From positions 1 to 44,505 of the forward strand of contig PLUC01000192.1 in the NCBI GenBank assembly GCA_003165415.1: a DNA stretch of 44,505 nucleotides, read 5' to 3'. The translations under genes were made by a program, and so were the position numbers. Source of the stretch: Holophagaceae bacterium (lineage in GTDB: Bacteria; Acidobacteriota; Holophagae; Holophagales; Holophagaceae). The notes beneath the pieces are model-generated. The model worked only from the letters and a program-made list of their open reading frames with translations. It did not search any database and was not told the origin of the DNA. Below are positions 27,256 to 34,996 of this stretch, piece after piece. Each line of letters starts with the position of its first letter. The first letter of the stretch is position 1.

Positions 27256-27944
27256 CGGAACGTTTCAACCTCGGCCGGACCAACTACCAGCGGGTCCGGG
27301 ACATCATCCGCAACGACATCATCACCGGCCAGTTCCGGGACGGTGACCGGCTGAAGATCTCGGACCTGGTCGGCCGCTACGGCATCAGCGCGATGCCGAT
27401 CCGGGAGGCGCTCCAGCAGTTGCAGGGCGAGGGACTGGTGGTCATGTCGGCCAACCGCGGGGCCAGCGTGCGCCGCATCGACGAGCATTTCCTGTGGCAG
27501 ATGTACGAGATCCGCAAGGCGCTGGAGATGTTCTTCGTGGTGGAACTGGCGGGCCGGGCCACCGCCCAGGACGTCGGGCGCATGCGCGACGTCCTGGGCC
27601 GGCAGGAGCAGGCCATCGCCGCGGGCAGCGAGGAGAACCTGCAGAAGCTGGATCTGGAATTCCACGGGATGATCGTCGGGGCCACCAAGAACGAGGCGGC
27701 GGCGGCCATCCTCAGCCGGACCTACGACCTGACCCAGCCGTTGCGCCTGCGTTTCGGCCGCAGCCCGGAGCAGGCCCGGCGCATCCCCACCGATCACCGG
27801 GCGATCATCGAAGCCATCGCCCAGCACGACGGACCGCGCGCCAGCCGGCTGATCTCCGAGCACATCAACGGCGCCTTCGCCGACCTGGCCGACGCCATGC
27901 GGCTGGAGGACGATTCCATTCGCAAAGGATTGGTCAAGGGCTAG
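27252..27944 (+). CDS. GntR-family (FadR/VanR-type) transcription regulator
   Basis: The N-terminal winged helix (residues 10-75: VRDIIRNDIITGQFRDGDRL (20), GISAMPIREALQQLQGEGLV (20)) is typical GntR, and the all-helical C-terminal FCD domain has the metal/ligand residues in KLDLEFHGMIVGAT and DHRAIIEAIAQHD. Such regulators respond to organic-acid metabolites of the pathway they control. Co-translation with the enolase-superfamily gene and the symmetric promoter at 26061-26096 suggest it governs both arms. It ends by sharing CTAG with the stop of the converging SDR gene. Confidence 0.92.
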   Translation: MTERFNLGRTNYQRVRDIIRNDIITGQFRDGDRLKISDLVGRYGISAMPIREALQQLQGEGLVVMSANRGASVRRIDEHFLWQMYEIRKALEMFFVVELAGRATAQDVGRMRDVLGRQEQAIAAGSEENLQKLDLEFHGMIVGATKNEAAAAILSRTYDLTQPLRLRFGRSPEQARRIPTDHRAIIEAIAQHDGPRASRLISEHINGAFADLADAMRLEDDSIRKGLVKG

Positions 27945-28540
27945 ATTACCCGGTACACCTGTCCGGTCTGGGCTCCTTCGACGCTCTTGGCGTAGGCCAG
28001 GGCGGCCCGGGCCGCCGGCACCGGCTTGAAGCCGCGGAAGAACGGGGCGTAGCCCTCCATCGCCTCCGTGATCACCCCGGGGCTTACGGCGTTGATCCGC
28101 TGGCCGCGCGGCATCTCGATGGCGGCGGCGATGACGAAGGCGTTGACGGCGCCGTTGACCATGGAGGCGGAGCTTCCCTGGCGGATGGGGTCGTGGTCCA
28201 GCACGCCGGTGGTGAGGGTGAACGAGCCGCCCTCGCTGACGTAGTTCCGGCCGATCAGCACCAGGTTCACCTGGCCCATGAGCTTGTCCTTGAGCCCGAT
28301 GTCGTAGTCCTCGGCGGTCATGACCTCCATGGGCGCGAACTTGACCTTGCCGGTGGCCGAGACTACCGCGTCCACCCGTCCGGCCCGCTCGTACATGGCC
28401 CGGATGGAGTCAGCACTGGTGATGTCCAGGCGCAGCTCCCCGGACGTGCGCCCCGCGGTGACGATCTCGTGGCGCCCGCCCAGCTCCGCTATCACGGCAC
28501 TGCCGATGATCCCCGACGCTCCCACGATCAAGATGCGCAT
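27941..28540 (-). CDS. Short-chain dehydrogenase-like protein (atypical active site)
   Basis: The 199-residue Rossmann protein begins MRILIVGASGIIGSAV (Gly-rich NAD(P) loop) and has SATGKVKFAP and the SDR-like RINAVSPGVI near the C-terminus. The catalytic YxxxK is absent: the region reads SSASMVNGAVNAFVIAAAIE. This resembles the Lin1944-like SDR subgroup, which lacks the standard catalytic residues. It may bind a cofactor without classical dehydrogenase activity. It converges on gntR and may belong to the catabolic module or be independent. Confidence 0.85.
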   Translation of the reverse strand: MRILIVGASGIIGSAVIAELGGRHEIVTAGRTSGELRLDITSADSIRAMYERAGRVDAVVSATGKVKFAPMEVMTAEDYDIGLKDKLMGQVNLVLIGRNYVSEGGSFTLTTGVLDHDPIRQGSSASMVNGAVNAFVIAAAIEMPRGQRINAVSPGVITEAMEGYAPFFRGFKPVPAARAALAYAKSVEGAQTGQVYRVI

Positions 28541-28650
28541 GGTTCCCTCCCTTTGACGGGGACGATGGTAGCACCCTCACAGATGGACCTGGCAGTTGTC
28601 CCAGGGCAATCCCTGTTGCTCGCCTTATACAGACTTCAACTTGGCCCATA

Positions 28651-29028
28651 TCACGGCCGTGAGTTAGCTCGACCTTTGTGCATGGGGGCTACCTCCCAGC
28701 TTTCAAAAACCTTCACGGATCTGGTCGACCGGGAAGAAGTCCCAATACATGAGAAAGGGGCGATTGGCTCCGATTTCAGCCTGGACCTGAGCAAAGGTGA
28801 GGGCCGAATACCGGCGTGTGCATGGAGTGCCAAAGCGGGCCATAACGTCAGGCCACCAGTGATCCTCCCTGCCTCCTGGAGCCGGGCCTTGAGGTATTTC
28901 TCTGCACATTGCTGGGAATGAAAGCACGCCGCGTCAAAGTTGGGTGCCCTGCGCGCCCGCAACTCCCGCACCGCAGTTGCGAAGTCCCCTTCAGCCTTCT
29001 GGACCCACTCAGCACTAAGGGGCTGCAT
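28651..29028 (-). pseudogene. HEPN toxin fragment joined to a peptidase-like remnant
   Basis: Residues 1-52 are a good HEPN N-terminus (AEWVQKAEGDFATAVREL, AACFHSQQCAEKYLKARLQE, 20). After LQEAG the frame turns into low-complexity shadow. From about 28885 downward a different frame reads protein-like sequence ending at 28703: VMARFGTPCTRRYSALTFAQ (20), then VQAEIGANRPFLMYWDFF, reminiscent of C39/C70 papain-like peptidases. The Rx4-6H catalytic motif of HEPN ribonucleases is lost. The MNT partner upstream looks intact, so the toxin half has been destroyed by recombination. Confidence 0.65.
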
Positions 29029-29329
29029 ATAAGACCCTACCCCGTTCCATCACATCGCTCAGAAAGGGATCACCCAGGCGCAGCCGGTACTGGATGGTTT
29101 CCGGATCCCGCACCAGGATGTCGACCGGAAAGGGCGGGCGCAACTGGGCCATCATGGTCGCAGCAAGGCGCGGCGCCTTCCCCTTGAAGTGCATGATGAC
29201 GAGCAGGTCAACATCTGATCCTTCATCGGGCTGGCCATAGGCATACGAACCGAAGAGAACCACCTTCTCAGGGGAGAACCGTTTAATAATCCCTTCGCAA
29301 AGGGCCTGGATGGCTTCGGGACCGACCAT
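29015..29329 (-). CDS. MNT-type minimal nucleotidyltransferase (HEPN partner antitoxin)
   Basis: The 104-residue protein carries the polymerase-beta motif VVLFGSYAYGQPDEGSDVDL (20), with GS and DxD for metal and nucleotide binding, and a third acidic strand (FPVDILV). MNT antitoxins AMPylate or otherwise inactivate a HEPN ribonuclease toxin encoded next to them. ATG 29329 (MVGPEAIQ) has AAAGG upstream. It overlaps the broken HEPN gene by 14 bases in the usual MNT-HEPN order. Confidence 0.85.
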   Translation of the reverse strand: MVGPEAIQALCEGIIKRFSPEKVVLFGSYAYGQPDEGSDVDLLVIMHFKGKAPRLAATMMAQLRPPFPVDILVRDPETIQYRLRLGDPFLSDVMERGRVLYAAP

Positions 29330-29441
29330 GAGTGACCTTTCCCCCACATGATGCTGCCTGAAGGGCAGGATCCGCAAGGAGGGGAATGATTCAGCCCGCC
29401 CGAAGGTTTCGGGAACTCACCCACCTGCTCCACCCGGTCGC

Positions 29442-30230
29442 TCATGGGACGACCCAGTTCTGTTCCGGGAGGGCCTTCATGGCGGCCGGGGTGATGGCGC
29501 CGGGACCGATGAACGGAGTGTCGTAGATCAGCAGGAGGTATAAGACCACCCCGATGCTGGTGCCCAGGGCCCCCTGCATGATGAAGTGCTGGCGCCTGCT
29601 CGGCATGTTCAACAGGGCGGAAAACCCCAGCAGGATCACGCTGCCGACCCCCAGGGACATCCACATGGGCAGGTCCAGGTAGGGCGTGCCGCCCTGGATC
29701 CGGTCCTGGCGCAGGTTCCGGGCCTCAGCCAGGAGTCTGAGCATCTCCTCCTGGGCGGGCAGTTCATTCAGGCCGACCGGCTTGCGCCAACCCAGCAGCG
29801 CGGTGAGCTCGTCGAGCAGCCGCTCGGAGCCGGGATCGCGCTGGCCATCGGCCATCAGCGGCCACTCCACGGTGACCACCCGGTTCACGTAGGCGGCCAG
29901 CTTGGCCTGACCTTGAATCCGCAGTCCGGCCGGGAAGGACTCCAGGTTCTCGTGCAGGTTGTTGAGCACATTGACTTCCGTGACCACCCCCGCGCTCAGC
30001 CGGTCGTAATTCTGCCAGTCGGCGACAATGACCAGCGCGAAGATCAAGGAAAAAATGGTGCCGATGGAACTGCCGTAGATCTGGCCGAAATCGGCAGTGT
30101 TTTTCTCGAACCGGAGGCGCGGCAGGAACCGGTACGAAAGCCAGAGGCTGCCCAGGCTCACCGCCACCGAAAGGCCGATGAGCAGCAGGGCCAACTGGGC
30201 TTCCCCGAGGTGGGTATAGAGGTGGCGCAT
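29442..30230 (-). CDS. DUF4239 (bestrophin-like) membrane protein
   Basis: The 262-residue protein has two N-terminal membrane helices (about 13-35 and 52-72, IGTIFSLIFALVIVADW), a soluble helical middle, and two C-terminal helices (about 193-212 and 223-245). This four-helix layout, with E79VNVLNNL after helix 2, matches DUF4239, distantly related to bestrophin channels. Function is unknown. No partner is evident; it lies between the MNT/HEPN remains and the truncated era copy. Confidence 0.75.
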   Translation of the reverse strand: MRHLYTHLGEAQLALLLIGLSVAVSLGSLWLSYRFLPRLRFEKNTADFGQIYGSSIGTIFSLIFALVIVADWQNYDRLSAGVVTEVNVLNNLHENLESFPAGLRIQGQAKLAAYVNRVVTVEWPLMADGQRDPGSERLLDELTALLGWRKPVGLNELPAQEEMLRLLAEARNLRQDRIQGGTPYLDLPMWMSLGVGSVILLGFSALLNMPSRRQHFIMQGALGTSIGVVLYLLLIYDTPFIGPGAITPAAMKALPEQNWVVP

Positions 30231-30352
30231 GGATGGATCCGATCGGGCGGGATGCCGGAAGGTATGACAATAAATTAATCATTGTCGCCTTTTTGGCAAG
30301 ACCGGGACGCCATCCGGGTCATCGCTGCAGACGTGAAGCTGTTCCAGCGCTT

Positions 30353-30522
30353 CTACAGGTGGAACTTGTCCAGCTGCTCCGGCCGGTCGCGCCAGCCTTC
30401 CTCCACCTTGATGTGCAGCGCCAGGCGCACCGGGCGCTGGAGCAGCTTCTTCAACTCGCGCTGGGCGCTCTGGCGGATGTTGCGGATCATCTCGCCGCCG
30501 GAACACCACGATCTCCGCGTCC
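30353..30522 (-). pseudogene. Degenerate second copy of the era 3' end
   Basis: Bases 30353-30504 match 34082-34233 (the 3' end of intact era) over 152 positions with six differences. Five of the six changed codons are synonymous and one changes Asp to Asn; the stop is TAG instead of TGA. After that, 32 bases present in era are missing and a further 17 or so bases (ACCACGATCTC...) match again. The reading frame is broken by the loss. The synonymous bias shows the two tails diverged while functional, so this is not a fresh copy. Confidence 0.88.
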
Positions 30523-30526
30523 ATGC

Positions 30527-31810
30527 TCATTGCCGTTTCGTCACCAGGACCCGCTGGCCGGGCAGCACCTGGATGTTTTCGTATAGAATCCCGGAACTGG
30601 CAGGCGGAACGGCACCAGGGAACCCGGTCAAGGATTGCTTCCAGTAGCGGATTTCATAGGTGCCGGCACAGAGGGCTTCGAATTCGGTCGGACCATCCTG
30701 GCTCAGGGCCCTGGAGTCAACGACCACCATGGTTTCCGGCTCTCCTTCCCGGGCGGGGCATTTTTTCAAAATGGTGAGTTCGCCCATTTCCATCGAATCG
30801 TTTGCCATTCCGAAAGGGTTTGGGGGCACGACGATGGAGCCCATCTCCTCCTTGAGTGGATCCAACTGCAGGCTGAAGATCTCAGGGAATCTCTTATTCA
30901 GATTCAGGATACGGCTCGCCTTGAACTGGTGAGGTTTGGGGCCGAGCCCCGGACGGACCACCAACCGACAGTCCTGGCAACGTGGCAGCCGAGCCAGATG
31001 GTAGTAACCCTTGGCGTCCGAAGTGGCTGTCTGAACGATCCCTTGGCGATCCTGGCCCAGATTGGCGTCATCCTTGTCCCGGACGCTGGTCACGGCCATG
31101 ACCGTGGCGCCGGACACGACAGTGCCGGTGCCGGCCATGGTCAGTTGGCCCAGGACGACTCCGGTTGCCCAATCATTTCTGAAAGCGCCGTAGAACTGCA
31201 CCGGGTGAAAGGCAAACCGTCCTGAGGCCGGCGGCAGTTCCCGGATACAGCGGGCCATGCGCAAGGTGTAGACGGCTTCCAGCCTAGTGCCCTCCCGGAC
31301 GAAAATGGGCAGGCCGGTGGCAACGAACTCGTTCGGGCCCTTGAGATCCCGCACCGCCCCCCCCGGCTGGCATTTGACCGAATGGCCCGGGGCAAAGCGG
31401 ATCCGGAGTTCCTCATACTCGCCCACGGGCACCTTCGCGCCTTCCACCACCGCCTTGACCCGTCCGCCCTCATGATTCATCACCTCCAGGCGACGCTGCG
31501 AGGGCGTCATGGGCAAAGCGATCCATTCCCCGTCCGGCTGCCTGATCTCGACGCTGGCCAGATTGAGGTGGACTTCCTCGTAGCCCTCGGCCGGGCCATC
31601 GTTCACCAGCGTGAAGGCCAAGGTCCCAAGCTTTTCGGCGGGAGGCCTTGGGGATGCCGGCGCCGGGACGCCAACAGGCTCGCGGGCGGGACCGGAAGTC
31701 GAGCTGGGCGTATCGCCCGAGCAACCCGCCGCCAAGCCCAGGATCGGAATGAGAAAATAGATCGGTCGAACTCGGAATTGCAAGGCCATTGAAAGCTGCT
31801 CCATGGTCAT
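30527..31810 (-). CDS. DUF4382-type lipoprotein
   Basis: The 427-residue protein has a lipoprotein signal (FLIPILGLAAGC, lipid Cys about C30), a Ser/Pro-rich linker, and a DUF4382-like beta domain (about 60-190: GTLAFTLVNDGPAEGYEEVH (20), LNLASVEIRQPDGEW, PVGEYEELRIRF). A later carboxypeptidase-regulatory-like segment (about 220-290, TATSDAKGYYHLARLP) resembles repeat domains of cell-surface proteins. It is probably exported and anchored in the outer membrane. Its 3' end abuts the truncated era tail, suggesting the gene came in with, or was joined by, that rearrangement. Confidence 0.7.
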   Translation of the reverse strand: MTMEQLSMALQFRVRPIYFLIPILGLAAGCSGDTPSSTSGPAREPVGVPAPASPRPPAEKLGTLAFTLVNDGPAEGYEEVHLNLASVEIRQPDGEWIALPMTPSQRRLEVMNHEGGRVKAVVEGAKVPVGEYEELRIRFAPGHSVKCQPGGAVRDLKGPNEFVATGLPIFVREGTRLEAVYTLRMARCIRELPPASGRFAFHPVQFYGAFRNDWATGVVLGQLTMAGTGTVVSGATVMAVTSVRDKDDANLGQDRQGIVQTATSDAKGYYHLARLPRCQDCRLVVRPGLGPKPHQFKASRILNLNKRFPEIFSLQLDPLKEEMGSIVVPPNPFGMANDSMEMGELTILKKCPAREGEPETMVVVDSRALSQDGPTEFEALCAGTYEIRYWKQSLTGFPGAVPPASSGILYENIQVLPGQRVLVTKRQ

Positions 31811-31883
31811 TCGCTTGATTTCCTTTCACGAGATCGCCTTTGCACTGATGCGCAAGACGACATGACCAGACAGGTGCCTCCAG

Positions 31884-33413
31884 TTGCCAGTTGCCTTCGG
31901 GTTCAAGGCTCCTCCTAAGGGCTACCTCACGGAAGGTTCGAGGACTTATGGCCTCTACGCAGCTGACCTGGAGGAGTTGGGGAGTTGGGCTCCGAAGATT
32001 GCCAGACTTTCCGCCACAACCCGCTTCCAGGTGCTCCTGGATCGGAATCGCGCAAGAGTTTATGGCTACCATGATCTGCTTAAGAACTTTGTCCCCTTCC
32101 TGTGGGTGGATCGTTTTGGGCACTGGGTCAGCTTCCGCTGGCAGCAGAGCCTTTGGTCCGGAGTGAAGGTTTTCACCGTGGAGGCCACCAACGCCAGTGG
32201 CAAGGGAGTCCAGGTATCCTGGGCCGACCACGGCACCTCGGCTGAAGTGGTGGATCTTCTCAGAGCCGACTTCATCGGGATTTCGGCCCCCTCCCTTCTG
32301 GTACGGGGTTATCCAGGCTCCTCAGAACGGCTCCCCTCGTCCGTGGACGCGCTATCGTCCATCCCGGTTCCGGTTGCGGCCGGCGGACCGGTGGGACGTC
32401 CAACTCAGGTGCTACTCGGCGCAGCCGGGAGCCTCCCCGTCCCGAGTTACCTGTCAGGCCTGCCCAAGGCACCCACAGCCCCTCCCACCCCCCATCGTGA
32501 ATGGGTATTCAATTATTCCGACCCAAACCTTGCCGAGGTTAGTGCGATCCAGGATCCCATGGGGGTAAAGACAACGTTCACGTACCTCACCTACCGGTTC
32601 CCCCACAGCACCCCGATTCTGCGGGGCGTCAGCGAGGCCGTGAGCGTGGATGGTGGCACCGGCGCCGCCTATTCCCAGACCTGGTCACGAAGCGTGCCCG
32701 CCAGCCCTGGGGAAAGCTGGACGGTCACCCATGCCTCAGGCTACTCCGATGGCCAGCCAACGGAGGATCGGGCGACGACCTATGCCTATATCGATACCGG
32801 TGCCGCTCCGGTCAACGCCATCTTGAAATCCATCCAGATCCGGGGAACTTCAGGCAACACCCAAACGACCACCTATGAACCGAGCACGGAAAGCACGGAC
32901 GGTCCGGCCTGGTCAGGCCGAATCCACATTGAGGCCACCGGAAGACCGGAGATCGACATCATCAGGAAGACCGAGACCGTAGCCGTGACTATTCTGCAGG
33001 TTAAAAGTGCAAATCCATTTGGCCATGCCGCCATAGCATTGGGTGATAACCCAGCTTTTGGGCTAGTTCCAAATTCCGATGCTGAGGCATTTAGGGCAGG
33101 GGCACTTGAAGTAGCGTCAAGGGTTGGGCTTCATTACCCCCTTGGTATTTCCGTGCCTGGACATATTGAGGGTCTTCCGCCAGGACGCCAGATTGAGGCC
33201 ACCATGACTTTGAGGGTCACCCCGGAGCAAGCCCGCACGATGGCTGTCTATATCAATCAGGTTGCTTCGCAGCCCCAGGATTATGACCCAAGCTCTCAAA
33301 ACTGTGCCACATTCGTTGTGAACGTCCTAAAGGCTGGAGGAATCAAGGTCCCGCCTGCATCGACGCCGAAGGAACTAATTGATATATTGAGAAAATCAAC
33401 CGACAAAAAATAA
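31884..33413 (+). CDS. RHS/YD-like remnant with a papain-like candidate toxin tip
   Basis: The open frame (about 509 residues from a TTG; a stop lies just upstream, so the N-terminus is missing) has RHS-like beta-rich stretches (GYHDLLKNFVPFLWVDRFGH (20), QDPMGVKTTFTY, DRATTYAYIDTG). Around 33000 composition shifts to lower GC and a new domain of about 137 residues begins: NPFGHAAIALGD (His381), PPGRQIEATMTLRVTPEQAR (20), and SSQNCATFVVNVLKAGGI (Cys474). His before an Asn-Cys motif is typical of permuted papain-like (NlpC/LRAT-type) enzymes. The RHS core motif normally before a tip is missing, so this is probably a displaced or deleted toxin gene. Toxicity is inferred. Confidence 0.6.
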   Translation: MPVAFGFKAPPKGYLTEGSRTYGLYAADLEELGSWAPKIARLSATTRFQVLLDRNRARVYGYHDLLKNFVPFLWVDRFGHWVSFRWQQSLWSGVKVFTVEATNASGKGVQVSWADHGTSAEVVDLLRADFIGISAPSLLVRGYPGSSERLPSSVDALSSIPVPVAAGGPVGRPTQVLLGAAGSLPVPSYLSGLPKAPTAPPTPHREWVFNYSDPNLAEVSAIQDPMGVKTTFTYLTYRFPHSTPILRGVSEAVSVDGGTGAAYSQTWSRSVPASPGESWTVTHASGYSDGQPTEDRATTYAYIDTGAAPVNAILKSIQIRGTSGNTQTTTYEPSTESTDGPAWSGRIHIEATGRPEIDIIRKTETVAVTILQVKSANPFGHAAIALGDNPAFGLVPNSDAEAFRAGALEVASRVGLHYPLGISVPGHIEGLPPGRQIEATMTLRVTPEQARTMAVYINQVASQPQDYDPSSQNCATFVVNVLKAGGIKVPPASTPKELIDILRKSTDKK

Positions 33414-33425
33414 CAGGAGGACTTT

Positions 33426-33776
33426 ATGGTTGTGCTTAATCTTCCGAAAAAATTCGCAATTACAGGTATTGTCATAGGAATCATTTGTTTTTTCACGTAT
33501 TGGTATATTTACATGTTTAATCCTTTTTGTCTCCCTGTTTATGGTATGTCAGAAGTCCCTTTAAATTATTCTGCCCCATTACTATATCGGATTATCGATA
33601 AAATTATATATATTCTTTGCCCGGGTCAAATTCTACATTTTTTCTCAATGGGGGCAAGCAATCTGGTCGAATATATAATTTGGCTACTCGGAGTGCTCAT
33701 AAATGGGCTGCTATACTATGGAATAGGATTAGCAGTGAAGGTGATACTACAGCAAATCAGAGATTGGAAGAATTAA
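33426..33776 (+). CDS. Small AT-rich membrane protein, probable immunity protein
   Basis: The 116-residue protein has about three membrane segments (residues 11-32 TGIVIGIICFFTYWYIYMF; about 56-75; about 84-108 IIWLLGVLINGLLYYGIGLA). Its start is 12 bases after the toxin-tip stop, with a perfect AGGAGG at 33415-33420. Its codon use is strikingly AT-rich compared with the flanking genes, as immunity genes of exchanged toxin cassettes often are. No family is recognised. The immunity role is inferred from position, size and composition. Confidence 0.6.
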   Translation: MVVLNLPKKFAITGIVIGIICFFTYWYIYMFNPFCLPVYGMSEVPLNYSAPLLYRIIDKIIYILCPGQILHFFSMGASNLVEYIIWLLGVLINGLLYYGIGLAVKVILQQIRDWKN

Positions 33777-34081
33777 TTATAATGACTTCTGCAGCCAAAA
33801 GGACCTATTCCCTATGATAGAGATATCACTGATTTGCAGCAGTTATGATTGAAATGGTTATCAATGGAAATTCCATTATTATTTGGATTCCTCACAAATT
33901 TTTGGACTCTTAGAATTTTAAAATTTATCGTATTTTATTGGTAGCCTTTATTGAAATTATAACTGTTTGTGGAAGCCCTAGCTCTGTGCTTTTGCATCAT
34001 GGTTTTCGGCGAGAAATCAGGTCCAGGAAAACCTGGTAATCGCCCGCCTTAGATCACCTGGCCTGCCCGATGCCACCACCC
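33777..34081. other. AT-rich non-coding stretch
   Basis: These 305 bases between the putative immunity gene and era have low GC up to about 33990, then return to the genomic average. No convincing gene was seen: the longest recognisable frame is a 22-codon ORF at 33845. A small hairpin CCAGG-AAAA-CCTGG lies at 34023-34036 without a T-run. It is probably the tail of the imported cassette. Confidence 0.6.
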
Positions 34082-34996
34082 TCACAGGTGGAACTTGTCC
34101 AACTGCTCCGGCCGGTCGCGCCAGCCCTCTTCCACCTTGATGTGCAGCGCCAGCCGCACCGGGCGCTGGAGCAGCTTCTTCAGCTCGCGCTGGGCGCTCT
34201 GGCGGATGTCGCGGATCATCTCGCCGCCGGAACCCAGGAGGATCTTGCGGTGGCCGGAACGCTCCACCACGATCTCTGCTTCGATGAACGTGCCCCCCTC
34301 GGGGCCGTCCTCGGGGTAGTCTTCGGCGCCGGCCTCGATCCAGGTGCGGATCTCCACGGCCACGCCGTGGGGGACTTCCTCCCGGGTCTTGCGCAACACC
34401 TTCTCCCGGATGAACTCGGTGGCCATGCTCCGCTCGGTCTGGTCGGTGAAGGTTTCATCACCGTGGGCCCACTCCCCCGCCGGGGCGTCCCGCTCCAGCA
34501 GGGTCCACAGGGGCTCCAGGTTCTGCCCCAGCTTGGCGCTCACCGGCACGATCTCCCGGAACGCCAGCAGGTCCTTGTAGGCGGCGATCTTCTCCAGCAG
34601 GGTGCCCCGGGACACCAGGTCCAGCTTGTTCAGGATCAGGTAGACCGGCTGCCTGGCTCCCTTGAGCCGCTTGGCCAGCTCCCGCTCGCCGGGGCCCAGG
34701 AAGCCGGCGGCGTCCACTACCCATAACAACAGATCGGCTTCGTCCAGGGCCATGTCCACGTGGTGCAGCATGCGCTGGTTCAGGGCGTGCCGGGCCAGGT
34801 GCACCCCGGGGGTGTCCAGGAAGGCCAACTGCACCGGGCCGCGGTTGACGATGCCCAGGATGCGGGCCCGGGTGGTCTGGGGCATCTGGCTCACCGCCGC
34901 CAGCTTCTCCCCCACCAGGGTGTTCAGGAGCGTGGACTTGCCGGAGTTGGGCAGGCCCACCAGGGCCAAGGTGGCCGAACGCCGGGTTTCAACCAC
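34082..34996 (-). CDS. era: GTPase Era
   Basis: Era binds the 3' end of 16S rRNA and assists 30S maturation. The protein has G1 LVGLPNSGKSTLLNTL, G2/G3 QTTRARILG and LAFLDTPGVH, G4 LILNKLDLV, G5 VSAK, and a C-terminal KH domain (TFIEAEIVVERSGHRKILLG (20), MIRDIRQSAQRELKKLL) ending DKFHL. I prefer GTG 34996 (MVETRRSATLALVG, eight-base overlap with lpxA) as in other Era proteins; GTG 35020 would add eight residues. A second, degraded copy of its 3' end lies at 30353-30522. Confidence 0.95.
   Translation of the reverse strand: MVETRRSATLALVGLPNSGKSTLLNTLVGEKLAAVSQMPQTTRARILGIVNRGPVQLAFLDTPGVHLARHALNQRMLHHVDMALDEADLLLWVVDAAGFLGPGERELAKRLKGARQPVYLILNKLDLVSRGTLLEKIAAYKDLLAFREIVPVSAKLGQNLEPLWTLLERDAPAGEWAHGDETFTDQTERSMATEFIREKVLRKTREEVPHGVAVEIRTWIEAGAEDYPEDGPEGGTFIEAEIVVERSGHRKILLGSGGEMIRDIRQSAQRELKKLLQRPVRLALHIKVEEGWRDRPEQLDKFHL

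Noticed and set aside
30282-30352. Protein-like plus-strand stretch next to the truncated era copy
   Set aside because: The frame continues straight into the antisense of the era tail and no family could be recognised.
30523-34081. Transposase or integrase between the two era tails
   Set aside because: No such gene or terminal inverted repeats were found; mobility is inferred only from the repeated era tail.
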